62,231 nucleotides of DNA from Bacteroidota bacterium (GCA_013288745.1 JABDBG010000005.1:1-62231); one strand, 5' to 3'. Shown: positions 43,884 to 53,064, numbered from the stretch's first letter. Notes: generated by a model from the letters alone, not told the origin. Numbers and translations are program-made.

Positions 43884-46775
43884 TTATTTGGGATATACAT
43901 AAATACATATTTCCACTCTTCTATTTTCCCACTGTTGATAAGGGTCGTTGTCATCTGCTACCGGAATTTTTGATCCCCAATAAGAAACCCTCATCCTGTC
44001 TAAAGTAACACCATAACTGTTCATATAATCCCGGGCGAGAAAAGCACGTTCCTTCGATATTTTTTGTGCGGATGTTTCCGATCCAATCCTTTCGCTATAA
44101 CCCGAGATGCCAATGTATAAAGAACTATCAAGTCTTAATATCTCGCGGACATGATCGAGGATATCGAATGAAGCACTGTTTAATGTAACATCGTTCGGAT
44201 CAAAATAAATGGTGTAACAATCCAGTACCTTATCAGTGTCATCGATTTGCGCAGAAGGTTTATGTGAAATGGTTTGTCCCATATCTACATCTTTTGTGGC
44301 AGAATCAATGGCTGCCTGCTCATCATTTGCAGCATTATTTACGGATCGATCATTTTTTACTGTCGGAGTATTTTTGTTATTTATAATATCATTCCCCGCT
44401 GTACTATTATTTTCAGTAGCATTAGCTGTAATGTGAGTGGTTTTGACTGTAGTTGAAGTATTGCTTTTCGAAGTAGTGGAACTAATATTCGCATCGTTCA
44501 CTCCATTATCATTGTTATTTACACGCGAATTATTTTTTACAGTGAAAGTATTTTTGTTTTTTACTTTAATGGGTAACTTAGTTCCGTTTGCTACATCATC
44601 TGCATTATTCGTGTTAACAGTATTGTTTGATGTTATTGGCGATCTTTTTAGAGTACTATGGTTATCTGTATTATCAGTAGAGGTATTGTTTTTATCTTTC
44701 GATGCACCTGTAACAGTATTATCGGTAATATTTCTGTCTGAATTATCAGTGGTTGTTTGAACCGTATTTTTAACCGGGTTAATTTTACTGTTTGGTGTAT
44801 CAATAGTGTTGGCAGGAGCAATATTAGTTACGGCGGACATATTACTAATATTGCCAGTATCTATACCTGCAGTAGTTGTATCACCTGAAAGCTGATCGTA
44901 ATTTTTTACAACAACATTTTTATATACATATGGCTTCTTATTACCTGTTGTGTCAGCAGAAGTAGCCTTACCATTGATCCGGGGATTATTCGGTGTTGTT
45001 AAACCGTTCCTGTTTTTGACATGAATTGTTAGACTATCACTATTGGCTATCGCTGCCGCGGTATTGTTGGATTGATTATTACTATTTATGTCTTGATCAT
45101 TCGGAGCTGCAAAACTGTCTTTGCCCTTGACCCTGATCCTTAGCTTGCCACTATTGACTGTATCTGTATTACTACTATTTGTAACCGTTGTGGTATCGAC
45201 AGAATTATTGATTAGAATAAGAACATGCTTCTTTTTACCATGAGCAATTACTGCAGGGCTATTTATATCGGCCGAATTGTTATTGACGATGCCCTGGTCG
45301 TTATTTTCATTAACAGGCTTTTTCTTTTTATGTTTGAGTGCTGTTTTGTTTCCTGTATTATTTGCAGCGAGTATCGGTATTGCCTTTGGTGGTTTTTGGT
45401 AAACAGCTATTTCGACCCTCCTGTTTTTCCATTGCTCTAATCTGTTGCTGCGAGGCACAATTGCTTTTGTAGCACCCCAATAATAAATCCTCATCCTGCT
45501 TGCAGGAACATCATTATTCTTTAAATAATTTCTTACGATGATAGCGCGGTTTGCAGATTGTTTTTGAGCAATTTTTGCCGTGCTGTTTTTGTCGCTGTGC
45601 CCGGATATTTTAAGATTAAGCGTAGAATCTGTTTTTAGAAGCCTTTGTATTCTACTTAACTTATCAATGCCTTTGACATTTATCCTGATCTTGTTCGGGT
45701 CATAATAAATAATGTAAACCATTGTATCGCCTCGCATTGTATCGGCGGCTATTGATTCATCAACAGGACAGCCCTGGTATTGCGGCAAGCCAAATACAGT
45801 GGGACATTTATCTTCTTCATCATTAACGCCATCGCTGTCGGTATCAGGGATCGGACAACCCGCATATCTTTTTAACCCAAAAATAGTAGGACATTTATCA
45901 TCATCATCATTGATACTATCGCAATCGGTATCAGGCACAGGACAGCCATTGTATTTTTTTACTCCTGGTACAGTAGGACAAAAATCTACCTTATCTAGAA
46001 TGCCATCGCAATCTTCATCTGCCGTAGTATCAATTTGATCTGTTTTCTTTTTCTTTCGTTCACCAAGATAAACACCAAGTGTTACACTGAACACCTGGTT
46101 ATTGAATGTACCGGAATAAGTAGAATCTTTATAAGCATTTTGTAAACCCCTGCTAAAATTGGCTGTAATGAATGAACCACCAAGATCTATGCCTGCCAGC
46201 GCATTTACACCATAATCAAAAGTTGCATATTGCCCTGGCCCGTTGCCATTGGGTAAATTGCTGATAGTGCCGGTAGAAGAATAATAGTTATTGGGGCCAA
46301 GTGTTGTAGAATTCGTTTTGCCATTATAGAAAAAAGAAAGATAAGGGCCCAGGCCAACGATCAATGCTATTTTTTTTGCCAACTGAAATTTGTAAACAAG
46401 ATTTAGCGGGATATCAATATAATTAATATACTGAATGGCATTGGTTTGATATACTGCGGTATCACCCGTACCATTTTTTGTGGTCTGAGCAAATTTTCGT
46501 CCCTTGTTAAAGAACTGGATGCCTGGCTGAAAATAAAATTTTGATTTTGGAGATAAAGGAAAATCGGCAAGGAAGCCGATATGGAAACCCACTCTGGGGG
46601 AATATTCCTTTTTAATGCTGCTAAAATTCGGCTCATTACTAGTCTGTGATACGGTCGACTCGTTGACACCTCCCACTATAGCTATTCTAGCTTGAGCTGT
46701 AGTGGAAAAATTCATTACGGAAATCAAAAAATACGCGATTACAAATCCTTTTAAGGATTTTTTCGTTGACGCCAT
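43884..46775 (-). CDS. Outer-membrane protein with TSP3 repeats and two OmpA domains
   Basis: 963 residues from ATG 46775 (the frame extends to a TTG at 46790). Signal peptide ending AQA; beta-barrel (about 30-240); three thrombospondin type 3 calcium repeats (DTDCDSINDDDDKCP-like, about 253-338); OmpA domain 1 (about 350-460) with GHSD and ANRA; a roughly 390-residue Asn/Thr-rich linker; OmpA domain 2 (about 850-963) with GYSE and KERA. In domain 1 the peptidoglycan-binding Asp and Arg are kept; in domain 2 Asp is replaced by Glu. It probably anchors the outer membrane to peptidoglycan. The linker has a repeated 24-residue unit. Confidence 0.85.
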   Translation of the reverse strand: MASTKKSLKGFVIAYFLISVMNFSTTAQARIAIVGGVNESTVSQTSNEPNFSSIKKEYSPRVGFHIGFLADFPLSPKSKFYFQPGIQFFNKGRKFAQTTKNGTGDTAVYQTNAIQYINYIDIPLNLVYKFQLAKKIALIVGLGPYLSFFYNGKTNSTTLGPNNYYSSTGTISNLPNGNGPGQYATFDYGVNALAGIDLGGSFITANFSRGLQNAYKDSTYSGTFNNQVFSVTLGVYLGERKKKKTDQIDTTADEDCDGILDKVDFCPTVPGVKKYNGCPVPDTDCDSINDDDDKCPTIFGLKRYAGCPIPDTDSDGVNDEEDKCPTVFGLPQYQGCPVDESIAADTMRGDTMVYIIYYDPNKIRINVKGIDKLSRIQRLLKTDSTLNLKISGHSDKNSTAKIAQKQSANRAIIVRNYLKNNDVPASRMRIYYWGATKAIVPRSNRLEQWKNRRVEIAVYQKPPKAIPILAANNTGNKTALKHKKKKPVNENNDQGIVNNNSADINSPAVIAHGKKKHVLILINNSVDTTTVTNSSNTDTVNSGKLRIRVKGKDSFAAPNDQDINSNNQSNNTAAAIANSDSLTIHVKNRNGLTTPNNPRINGKATSADTTGNKKPYVYKNVVVKNYDQLSGDTTTAGIDTGNISNMSAVTNIAPANTIDTPNSKINPVKNTVQTTTDNSDRNITDNTVTGASKDKNNTSTDNTDNHSTLKRSPITSNNTVNTNNADDVANGTKLPIKVKNKNTFTVKNNSRVNNNDNGVNDANISSTTSKSNTSTTVKTTHITANATENNSTAGNDIINNKNTPTVKNDRSVNNAANDEQAAIDSATKDVDMGQTISHKPSAQIDDTDKVLDCYTIYFDPNDVTLNSASFDILDHVREILRLDSSLYIGISGYSERIGSETSAQKISKERAFLARDYMNSYGVTLDRMRVSYWGSKIPVADDNDPYQQWENRRVEICIYVYPK
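44229..45395 (-). repeat. Asn/Thr-rich repeat linker inside the double-OmpA gene
   Basis: Encodes the linker between the OmpA domains. An imperfect 24-residue unit of pattern L-x-I-x-VK-x-[KR]-[DN] followed by a [PK]N turn recurs at protein positions (counted from TTG 46790) 549-572, 586-609 and 738-761, with a partial copy near 804-818. A similar stretch (IRINVKGIDKL) opens OmpA domain 1. Composition is dominated by Asn, Thr, Asp and Lys. Confidence 0.7.
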
Positions 46776-46797
46776 GAATCTTTTATGCAACTTTCGC

Positions 46798-46842
46798 GTG
46801 AAACTAATAAATACGTTACCGAATAACGAGCATTAGTTTCAC
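46798..46842. promoter_or_regulatory. Nested inverted repeat upstream of the double-OmpA gene
   Basis: GTGAAACTAAT (46798-46808) is perfectly inverted as ATTAGTTTCAC (46832-46842). Inside the loop CGTTA and TAACG form a second five-base inverted pair. It lies between the PfkB kinase stop and the OmpA start. It could be an operator, a leader stem-loop or a terminator, but it has no U tract on the minus strand. Confidence 0.55.
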
Positions 46843-46880
46843 ACACCTGTGTATAACGTAAATGGCTGTACGATTGACTC

Positions 46881-47807
46881 TTAATAAGCTAGGTCGATCT
46901 CGAAATTTGCTAATTCAACAAACTCTTCCAGGCGGCTTTTGATATCTGCTTTCGTGATCTCTTTGATGCGGCCTGCACCAAATTTCTCCACGCAAAAGCT
47001 TGCCATGGCTGATCCTACGATGATCGCGGTTTTCATATTTTCAAAACTGATGTCTTTTGTTTTTGCCAGGTGGCCGATAAACCCTCCCGCGAAAGTATCT
47101 CCGGCTCCTGTTGGATCAAATACTTCTTCTAACGGTAACGCAGGTGCGCAGAATACCTGGTTGTTGTGGAATAACAAAGCGCCATGTTCGCCTTTCTTAA
47201 TAATTAAGAATTTAGGTCCCATTGCCTGGATGACTTTAGCCGCTTTTACCAAAGAATTTTCTCCGCTCAATTGCCTTGCTTCTGCATCATTCACTAATAA
47301 AACATCTACTTTTTTCAGTACAGCCTTTAGATCATCCAAAGCAATATCCATCCAGAAATTCATGGTATCCATTACGATCAGTTTCGGCCTTGTTTTTAAT
47401 TGATTGATCACACTCAGTTGAATGTTTGGAGATAAGTTGCCTAACATTAAAAACTCAGCGCCCTGGTAGCTATTCGGAACAATTGGATTAAAATCAGCCA
47501 GTACATTAAGGTCAGTGATCAATGTATCACGTGTGTTCATATCCAAATGATATTTGCCGCTCCAGAAAAAAGATTTTTTATCAGCAACGATCTCCACGCC
47601 TTCCAGTTGAACACCACGTTTCTTTAATTCTTCCATTTCTGCCTTCGGAAAATCGTATCCAACAATTGATATTTGCTGAATAGGAGTTACAAAATTGCCT
47701 GCGGCATAAGCTACATAAGTAGCTGATCCACCAACTATTTTTTCTGCTTTTCCAAATGGGGTTTCAATGGTATCAAAAGCCATGGTTCCAACGGTAATTA
47801 CTGACAT
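46881..47807 (-). CDS. PfkB family carbohydrate/nucleoside kinase
   Basis: 308 residues. Ribokinase fold: N-terminal GTMAFDTIETP and GGSATYVAYAAG (about 26-37), and the C-terminal signature DPTGAGDTFAGGF with the anion hole GAGD (234-237, catalytic base D237). It phosphorylates a sugar or nucleoside with ATP. The GSATYVAYAA motif resembles adenosine-kinase-like members of Bacteroidota, but substrate residues cannot be assigned. A minus-strand -7 element lies at 47844-47851. Confidence 0.9.
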   Translation of the reverse strand: MSVITVGTMAFDTIETPFGKAEKIVGGSATYVAYAAGNFVTPIQQISIVGYDFPKAEMEELKKRGVQLEGVEIVADKKSFFWSGKYHLDMNTRDTLITDLNVLADFNPIVPNSYQGAEFLMLGNLSPNIQLSVINQLKTRPKLIVMDTMNFWMDIALDDLKAVLKKVDVLLVNDAEARQLSGENSLVKAAKVIQAMGPKFLIIKKGEHGALLFHNNQVFCAPALPLEEVFDPTGAGDTFAGGFIGHLAKTKDISFENMKTAIIVGSAMASFCVEKFGAGRIKEITKADIKSRLEEFVELANFEIDLAY

Positions 47808-47824
47808 ATCAAGTTTTTATTTTA

Positions 47825-47851
47825 TAAATTTGTAAGAGAAACGCAAAAGTA
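47825..47851. promoter_or_regulatory. Divergent -7 elements for PfkB and Sua5-type genes
   Basis: On the plus strand TAAATTTG at 47825-47832 faces the Sua5-type gene (ATG 47912). On the minus strand TACTTTTG at 47851-47844 faces the kinase (ATG 47807). Both match TAnnTTTG. No -33 TTG is at consensus distance for either. Confidence 0.45.
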
Positions 47852-47911
47852 ATGGTTTGCACAGTGTTTTAGTAGTAACCTATCAAAAATTTAATCCTAA
47901 AAATCAATTTT

Positions 47912-48520
47912 ATGCTTTTAAAGTTGCACCCGGTAAACCCACAGCCAAGATTGATCAAACAAATAGTAGAATGCCTTAAAGATGGCGGTATCATTGTGTA
48001 TCCTACCGATACCATTTATGGTTTGGGCTGTGATATTGGCCAGCAAAAAGCTGTTGAAAGAATTTGCAAAATAAAAAATGTAGATCCACAAAAAGCACAG
48101 CTTTCTTTTATTTGCAGCGATCTTAGCCACTTGAGCGATTATACTAAAAGTATTGATACACCATTGTATCGAATGCTTAAAAATTACCTGCCCGGGCCTT
48201 ATACTTTTATTTTGCCCAGCAGTAAGCAAGTGCCTAAAATTTTGCAAAGTAAAAAAGCAACAATTGGTTTGCGCGTGCCCGATAATATTATCTGTCATCA
48301 AATTCTATTAGAATTGAATAATCCTATTTTGAGTGCCTCACTGCCTGGAGAAATGACAGAAGAATATACAGATCCCGAAATTATATTTGAAAAATTTGAG
48401 CACCTCGTTGATATTGTGATTGATGGTGGTATTGGAGGAATTGTACCTTCTACAATTGTTGATTGCACTACGGATGAATGGACGATTACAAGACAAGGAG
48501 CTGGCCAGTGGCAGGCTTAG
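47912..48520 (+). CDS. L-threonylcarbamoyladenylate synthase (Sua5/YciO/YrdC family)
   Basis: 202 residues. YrdC fold: IVYPTDTIYGLGCDI (about 29-43), the PKAQLSFIC stretch, and YLPGPYTFILP (about 92-102), with ATIGLRVPD downstream. It makes threonylcarbamoyl-AMP from Thr, bicarbonate and ATP, the first step of tRNA t6A synthesis, later steps of which use TsaB (at 9.5 kb). YciO paralogues look alike and can be weak in this activity, so the specific role is probable rather than certain. The stop overlaps the rnhB stop by four bases (48517-48520). Confidence 0.88.
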   Translation: MLLKLHPVNPQPRLIKQIVECLKDGGIIVYPTDTIYGLGCDIGQQKAVERICKIKNVDPQKAQLSFICSDLSHLSDYTKSIDTPLYRMLKNYLPGPYTFILPSSKQVPKILQSKKATIGLRVPDNIICHQILLELNNPILSASLPGEMTEEYTDPEIIFEKFEHLVDIVIDGGIGGIVPSTIVDCTTDEWTITRQGAGQWQA

Positions 48521-49146
48521 GAGTAAACTGTTACCAGCAGATCATCGATCAAAACTTCTTCTGTATTGATCGATCGAATATTGAAACTTTTACGATGGTA
48601 TTTACATAAACCATGTTCTTCTATCGCTTTACGATGGATGGCTGTGCCGTAACCTTTATTCTGGTTCCAGCCAAAATGAGGAAATTCATTGTGCAATTGC
48701 TGCATATATTCATCCCGGTAAGTTTTCGCCAAAATACTTGCCGCAGCAATAGAGGCATATTTACCATCGCCTTCAATAATGCATTTGTGTTTGATATCTT
48801 TGTATTGTTTAAAACGATTACCATCTACCAATAAATATTTCGGCATTACCGATAAATTATCCAGGCTAAGGTGCATTGCTTTGAAAGATGCCTGCAAAAT
48901 ATTGATGATATCTATTTCATTATTGTCAACACTGGCAACTGCAAAATCGATACTTTCTTTTTCAATAATTGGTCGTAAAATATCCCGGTCCTTTTCTTTA
49001 ACCTGTTTGCTATCGTTCAATAAAGGATGATGAAAATCTTTTGGCAAGATAACAGCTGCTGCAAAAACAGGACCTGCATAACAACCTCTTCCCGCTTCAT
49101 CCAGGCCGGCTTCGATTGATCTTTTATATAAAAAAGGAGATAACAT
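48517..49146 (-). CDS. rnhB: Ribonuclease HII
   Basis: 209 residues. The catalytic DE pair sits in AGLDEAGRGCYAGP (about 13-26), followed by LNDSKQVKEKDR and, near the centre, ASIAAASILAKTYRDEYM containing the third and fourth acidic residues. RNase HII cuts RNA in RNA-DNA hybrids and removes single ribonucleotides from DNA. It converges with the Sua5-type gene. Upstream (49155-49260) are AT-rich word-repeats shared with the divergent ctaA. Confidence 0.95.
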   Translation of the reverse strand: MLSPFLYKRSIEAGLDEAGRGCYAGPVFAAAVILPKDFHHPLLNDSKQVKEKDRDILRPIIEKESIDFAVASVDNNEIDIINILQASFKAMHLSLDNLSVMPKYLLVDGNRFKQYKDIKHKCIIEGDGKYASIAAASILAKTYRDEYMQQLHNEFPHFGWNQNKGYGTAIHRKAIEEHGLCKYHRKSFNIRSINTEEVLIDDLLVTVYS

Positions 49147-49154
49147 TTCAGGAA

Positions 49155-49260
49155 AATTAATAATTAATAATTGATAATTAATAATTATTTAAGCACAGTC
49201 CTTTAATAATTTAGGGTACTTCATTTCTTATTCCTTATTTTTTGTTTCTTATTTCTTATT
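49155..49260. repeat. AT-rich word-repeats between rnhB and ctaA
   Basis: 49155-49189 repeats AATTAATAATT/AATTGATAATT words, a near-palindromic AT block. 49221-49260 repeats TTTCTTATT four times with small changes (TTCTTATTCC, TTCTTATTTC). The two blocks have different words and lie directly upstream of two divergent start codons. Confidence 0.6.
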
Positions 49261-49270
49261 GACTGTTCCC

Positions 49271-49278
49271 TAACTTTG
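49271..49278 (+). promoter_or_regulatory. Putative -7 element for ctaA
   Basis: TAACTTTG, a full TAnnTTTG match, ends nine bases before the ATG at 49288. It supports that ATG over the in-frame TTG at 49276, which lies inside the element. Confidence 0.6.
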
Positions 49279-49287
49279 CGGCAACTT

Positions 49288-50220
49288 ATGCGCCTGATCA
49301 GAAACTGGATAATAACAACCTTTATTCTTACTTTTTTAGTAATCATTGCCGGAGGTATTGTACGCACAACGCATAGCGGGATGGGCTGCCCGGATTGGCC
49401 AACTTGTTTCGGCAGCTGGATTCCGCCAACCAACGCATCTCAATTACCACCTGATTTCGAAAAGTATTTACGCAAGCAGGATATAGACCATACATTCAAC
49501 GCATTTCATACCTGGATAGAATACATCAACCGCTTATCCGGCGCTTTGCTTGGCTGGTTCGCGATCATACAGGTTGCTTTGCTGTTTTTCAAAAGAGATA
49601 TTTTATCTAAAGCATACAAATTATCACTTGCTTATTTAGCAGTTGTTATCATAACCGGACTTTTCGGAGCCCTTGTTGTAAAATTAAATTTAGCGAATGC
49701 GAGCATCTCGGTGCATTTGTTATTAGCGATCATATTATTGGAAATTCAACTGGCAGTGCTACTATCTTTTCAATCAAAATTACTCTCTATTGAAGTGGAT
49801 GAAAATGTAAAAAAACTATTCTACGCTTTCCTGATCATTTTATTGATACAGGTTGTATTGGGTACTCGCGTAAGAATGTATGTGGATGATGTTTCAAAAG
49901 CATTCCATTATGGTGACAGAGGCGAATGGCTGGCAGATAAACCTATTGGTTTTTTAATACACCGTAGCTTTTCATGGATCGTATTATTAGGTGCACTGTT
50001 TATGGGTTGGTATTGTAAAAATATTCCCGCCATACGCAATAAAGTATTCGTTTTAAATGTTATCATATTACTAAGTATGATAACGGGCATTATATTATTT
50101 TATGCCGATATGCCTGCTGTAGTACAGCCAATACATTTGTTGCTGGCTAGCTTTGCTATTACGCAAACCATTTCCATTTTACTACAAATGCGATCACAAA
50201 AAACTATTGCTGCTGTTTAA
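49288..50220 (+). CDS. ctaA: Heme A synthase, COX15/CtaA family
   Basis: 310 residues from ATG 49288. Eight hydrophobic segments. The first loop carries the hallmark SGMGCPDWPTCFGSWIPP with the cysteine pair. Conserved histidines in helices (HTWIEYINRLSG, HLLLAIILLE, HRSFSWIVLLG, QPIHLLLA) are the heme ligands. It converts heme O to heme A for the aa3/caa3 oxidase whose genes and heme O synthase (cyoE) lie at the right end of the window. The genes are 10 kb apart, so it is not in that operon. Confidence 0.93.
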   Translation: MRLIRNWIITTFILTFLVIIAGGIVRTTHSGMGCPDWPTCFGSWIPPTNASQLPPDFEKYLRKQDIDHTFNAFHTWIEYINRLSGALLGWFAIIQVALLFFKRDILSKAYKLSLAYLAVVIITGLFGALVVKLNLANASISVHLLLAIILLEIQLAVLLSFQSKLLSIEVDENVKKLFYAFLIILLIQVVLGTRVRMYVDDVSKAFHYGDRGEWLADKPIGFLIHRSFSWIVLLGALFMGWYCKNIPAIRNKVFVLNVIILLSMITGIILFYADMPAVVQPIHLLLASFAITQTISILLQMRSQKTIAAV

Positions 50221-50298
50221 GCTAACTGCTTAAATAAAAGTACCGTACAAAATATTTAGTGTCTCTTTTTTTAGTACATTTAGGAAACGCTTTCTATA

Positions 50299-52518
50299 AT
50301 GCGCCGGTTGCTAACTGACATCTATCATTCTTTTCCTATACAATTGCTGATTTTACACTTCCGTAAATATCAGGTAATATTGATATTCTGGTTATTATTG
50401 GCAAGCACCATCAACAGCGGCTTTATGCAAAGCTTCGGAGCTGATGCCTTATTCTTTGTTCCTGAATACCTTGGTAATGTAAATGCATTAAGTGCGGCTA
50501 TCATTGGTGTTGCCATGGGCGTATTCTTTATGAGCTGGAACATTACTACTTTCATTTTGCACAGCAAACGATTCAAATTTTTAGCGACCACCTCAAAACC
50601 ATTTTTAAAATACTGTATCAATAATTCGATCATTCCGATCGCCTTTTTATTATTTTATTTGGTGCGGATGTTCAGGTTTAACACCCACAAAGAATTAATG
50701 AATGCAGACGATATCATGGCATTGGTAGGAGGGTTTATCGGCGGACTTACTTTACACATTGCCTTTTCCTTGAGTTATTTCTTTGGTGCAGATAGAAGGA
50801 TACTCAGAGAAATAACACCGGTTGTTGAAAATGCAGAAGCTTTTAAAGCACAATTTGATCCAACAAAAAACCAACAGCCTGATGGATTTGGTTTAAAGGT
50901 TGGGTATTATTTAAGCACGCGGTTTAAATTAAGAAGAGCAAGAGTTGTCTCACATTACAATCAGGATTTTTTAGATAGGATCTTTAAGCGCCATCATTTT
51001 GCAGGAATGGTAGGTATTATGTTAGCCTTTGTTTTTTTGATAACGATCGGATTTTTTCTTGATTTTCGTTTTTTTCAGATACCTGCAGCAGCCAGTGTGA
51101 TTATATTTTTTGCGGTGATGCTTTCGGTGATCGGCGCATTAAGTTATTTTTTGAAGAGCTGGGCAGTTTTATTTGTCATCTGCCTGGTAGCTATTTTAAA
51201 TATATTATACAGCGCTAACATTATTGATCCGCGCAATAAAGTATACGGACTTAACTACAACAATATAACCGAACGACCAGTTTATAACCAGGATGAATTA
51301 GAAAGTTTATGTACGCCTGCTAAAATAGATTCTGATAAAGCCAATATGTTGCAGGTATTGAACAATTGGAAGAAAAAACAAACAACAGATAAGCCGGTCA
51401 TGATCTTTATCAATGTTAGCGGCGGAGGTTTACGCAGCGCTACATTTGTTATGAATACGTTGCAAAGACTGGATAGTATTAGTAATGGCGGATTAATGCA
51501 GCATACTTTTTTGATCAGTGGGGCAAGCGGTGGCATGTTAGCCGCTACTTATTACAGAGAGCTGTATCGGTTAAAAAGAAAAGGCCAGGATATTGATCTT
51601 GCCGATAAACACTACACCAATAATATTACACAAGATCTGTTGAATCCTATTTTCTCTTCAATGATCGACAGGGATATTTTTTCACCGGCACAAAAATTCT
51701 CTGTCGGCAATTACAGGTATATTAAAGACAGGGGATATGCTTTTGAAGAAAAACTAAAGGATAATACCGATGGTATTTTAAATACGCAAATAAAGGATTA
51801 TGTAACGGATGAAAAATCAGCAACCATCCCTATGATCATTTATAATTCTGTGGTTACAACAGACGGGCGTAAATTATTGATCGGTACACAGCCGCTCAGT
51901 TTTATGATGAAACCCGCTGCATTTGCAAACGATAACAATATTATGCCTGACGGGATTGATTTTGCCGCTATGTTCGCGAAGCAAGATCCGATGAATGTGA
52001 GGGTATTAACTGCCTTGAGAATGAATGCAACCTTTCCTTACATATTACCCAATGTGTGGTTGCCTACAGAACCAATTGTAGATGTGATGGATGCGGGATT
52101 AAGAGATAATTTCGGACAAGAAACAACCTTACGCTTTATTGAAAACTTCAATGACTGGATAAAGCAAAATACAGGTGGCGTTATCATTCTTCAAATCCGT
52201 GATCGCATAAAAGATGGTTGGCAAAGCCCTTTAGAAAATGGTTCGATTACCGATATCATTACTAAACCCGGTACTATCCTGCAACACAACTGGTATAAAT
52301 TTCAGGATTATACACAAACGGATCAGTATAGTTATTTAAAAGATTCAACAACCAATAATATTCACCGTATCACGTTTACCTATCTGCCAGGCAATGAAGA
52401 TATGAGTGCAGCATTGAATTTTCATTTAACCGCTGCTGAAAAGCAGGATGTGATCGCGTCTTTTAATACATTGCCTAACCAGGCAATGCTTCAAAAATTA
52501 TTGAAGTTGTTGAAATAG
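50299..52518 (+). CDS. Multi-spanning membrane protein with C-terminal patatin domain
   Basis: 739 residues. About six to seven helices occupy residues 25-305. A patatin-like phospholipase domain (about 365-680) follows, with an oxyanion loop SGGGLRS (374-380), nucleophile S410 in GASGG and catalytic D598 in DAGLRDNFG. The Ser/Asp dyad is complete, so a lipid acyl hydrolase acting near the membrane is likely. Patatin fused to a large helical membrane region is less common than soluble or barrel-fused forms. The substrate is unknown, and no partner gene is adjacent. Confidence 0.85.
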   Translation: MRRLLTDIYHSFPIQLLILHFRKYQVILIFWLLLASTINSGFMQSFGADALFFVPEYLGNVNALSAAIIGVAMGVFFMSWNITTFILHSKRFKFLATTSKPFLKYCINNSIIPIAFLLFYLVRMFRFNTHKELMNADDIMALVGGFIGGLTLHIAFSLSYFFGADRRILREITPVVENAEAFKAQFDPTKNQQPDGFGLKVGYYLSTRFKLRRARVVSHYNQDFLDRIFKRHHFAGMVGIMLAFVFLITIGFFLDFRFFQIPAAASVIIFFAVMLSVIGALSYFLKSWAVLFVICLVAILNILYSANIIDPRNKVYGLNYNNITERPVYNQDELESLCTPAKIDSDKANMLQVLNNWKKKQTTDKPVMIFINVSGGGLRSATFVMNTLQRLDSISNGGLMQHTFLISGASGGMLAATYYRELYRLKRKGQDIDLADKHYTNNITQDLLNPIFSSMIDRDIFSPAQKFSVGNYRYIKDRGYAFEEKLKDNTDGILNTQIKDYVTDEKSATIPMIIYNSVVTTDGRKLLIGTQPLSFMMKPAAFANDNNIMPDGIDFAAMFAKQDPMNVRVLTALRMNATFPYILPNVWLPTEPIVDVMDAGLRDNFGQETTLRFIENFNDWIKQNTGGVIILQIRDRIKDGWQSPLENGSITDIITKPGTILQHNWYKFQDYTQTDQYSYLKDSTTNNIHRITFTYLPGNEDMSAALNFHLTAAEKQDVIASFNTLPNQAMLQKLLKLLK

Positions 52519-52556
52519 ATTTAAGGATTAGTTTTAGAAATTAAAAACTACTGATA

Positions 52557-52967
52557 ATGATATTAGATTGGTACTATGAAACATGGGTGGATGGAATTAT
52601 TATAATGCGTTCTGTCCCCAACAATAAAATGTTGTGGAAATTTTACACAATGTTATTTATGACATTGGCTATTTTTGCTAACCTACTAACAATTATAACT
52701 ATTCTTCAAAGGCTTTCTGGGCATGAATTTTTTACCTTGCACATTCATTTTTTTCAAAATCCAAAAATAAATTCGCAGATTGATTTCTTTTTGTGTTTTA
52801 TAGCATGGCATCTTATTATCAACTATTTTCTAATTTTTAGAAAGAATAGGTATGAAATTCTTATTGCTAAGTATAAATTTTCTAACGGTAAACTTTTTTT
52901 ACCCTATACAGTCCTTTCAATAATTGTACCTTTTATTATTATATTTCTTGCAGCTATAACACCTTAG
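52557..52967 (+). CDS. Hypothetical membrane protein
   Basis: 136 residues with three clear helices (about 30-50, 78-97, 113-133). An aromatic N-terminus (ILDWYYETWVDGI) precedes the first helix. Cytoplasmic loops are basic (RKNRYEILIAKYKF). No family was recognised and there are no catalytic motifs. It lies 38 bases after the patatin gene on the same strand and could share its transcript. The surrounding codon use looks more AT-rich than its neighbours by eye. It ends before a hairpin at 53029-53064. Confidence 0.6.
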   Translation: MILDWYYETWVDGIIIMRSVPNNKMLWKFYTMLFMTLAIFANLLTIITILQRLSGHEFFTLHIHFFQNPKINSQIDFFLCFIAWHLIINYFLIFRKNRYEILIAKYKFSNGKLFLPYTVLSIIVPFIIIFLAAITP

Positions 52968-53028
52968 TACGATAGCCTTGTACCCTGACTGCACATATAC
53001 CAACGCAACGATGTTCAATAAAGAACAA

Positions 53029-53064
53029 CGGCTGATAAACAAAAATAATTTTATTTATCAGCCG
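53029..53064. terminator. Hairpin between convergent hypothetical and CBS genes
   Basis: CGGCTGATAAA (53029-53039) is perfectly inverted as TTTATCAGCCG (53054-53064), an 11-bp stem with a 14-base AT-rich loop. It probably terminates both convergent transcripts, though neither side has a proper T tract. Confidence 0.65.

Noticed and set aside
44236-46038. Several open frames on the plus strand opposite the double-OmpA gene
   Set aside because: They are antisense shadows of the repetitive Asn/Thr coding sequence and have no start context or domain of their own.
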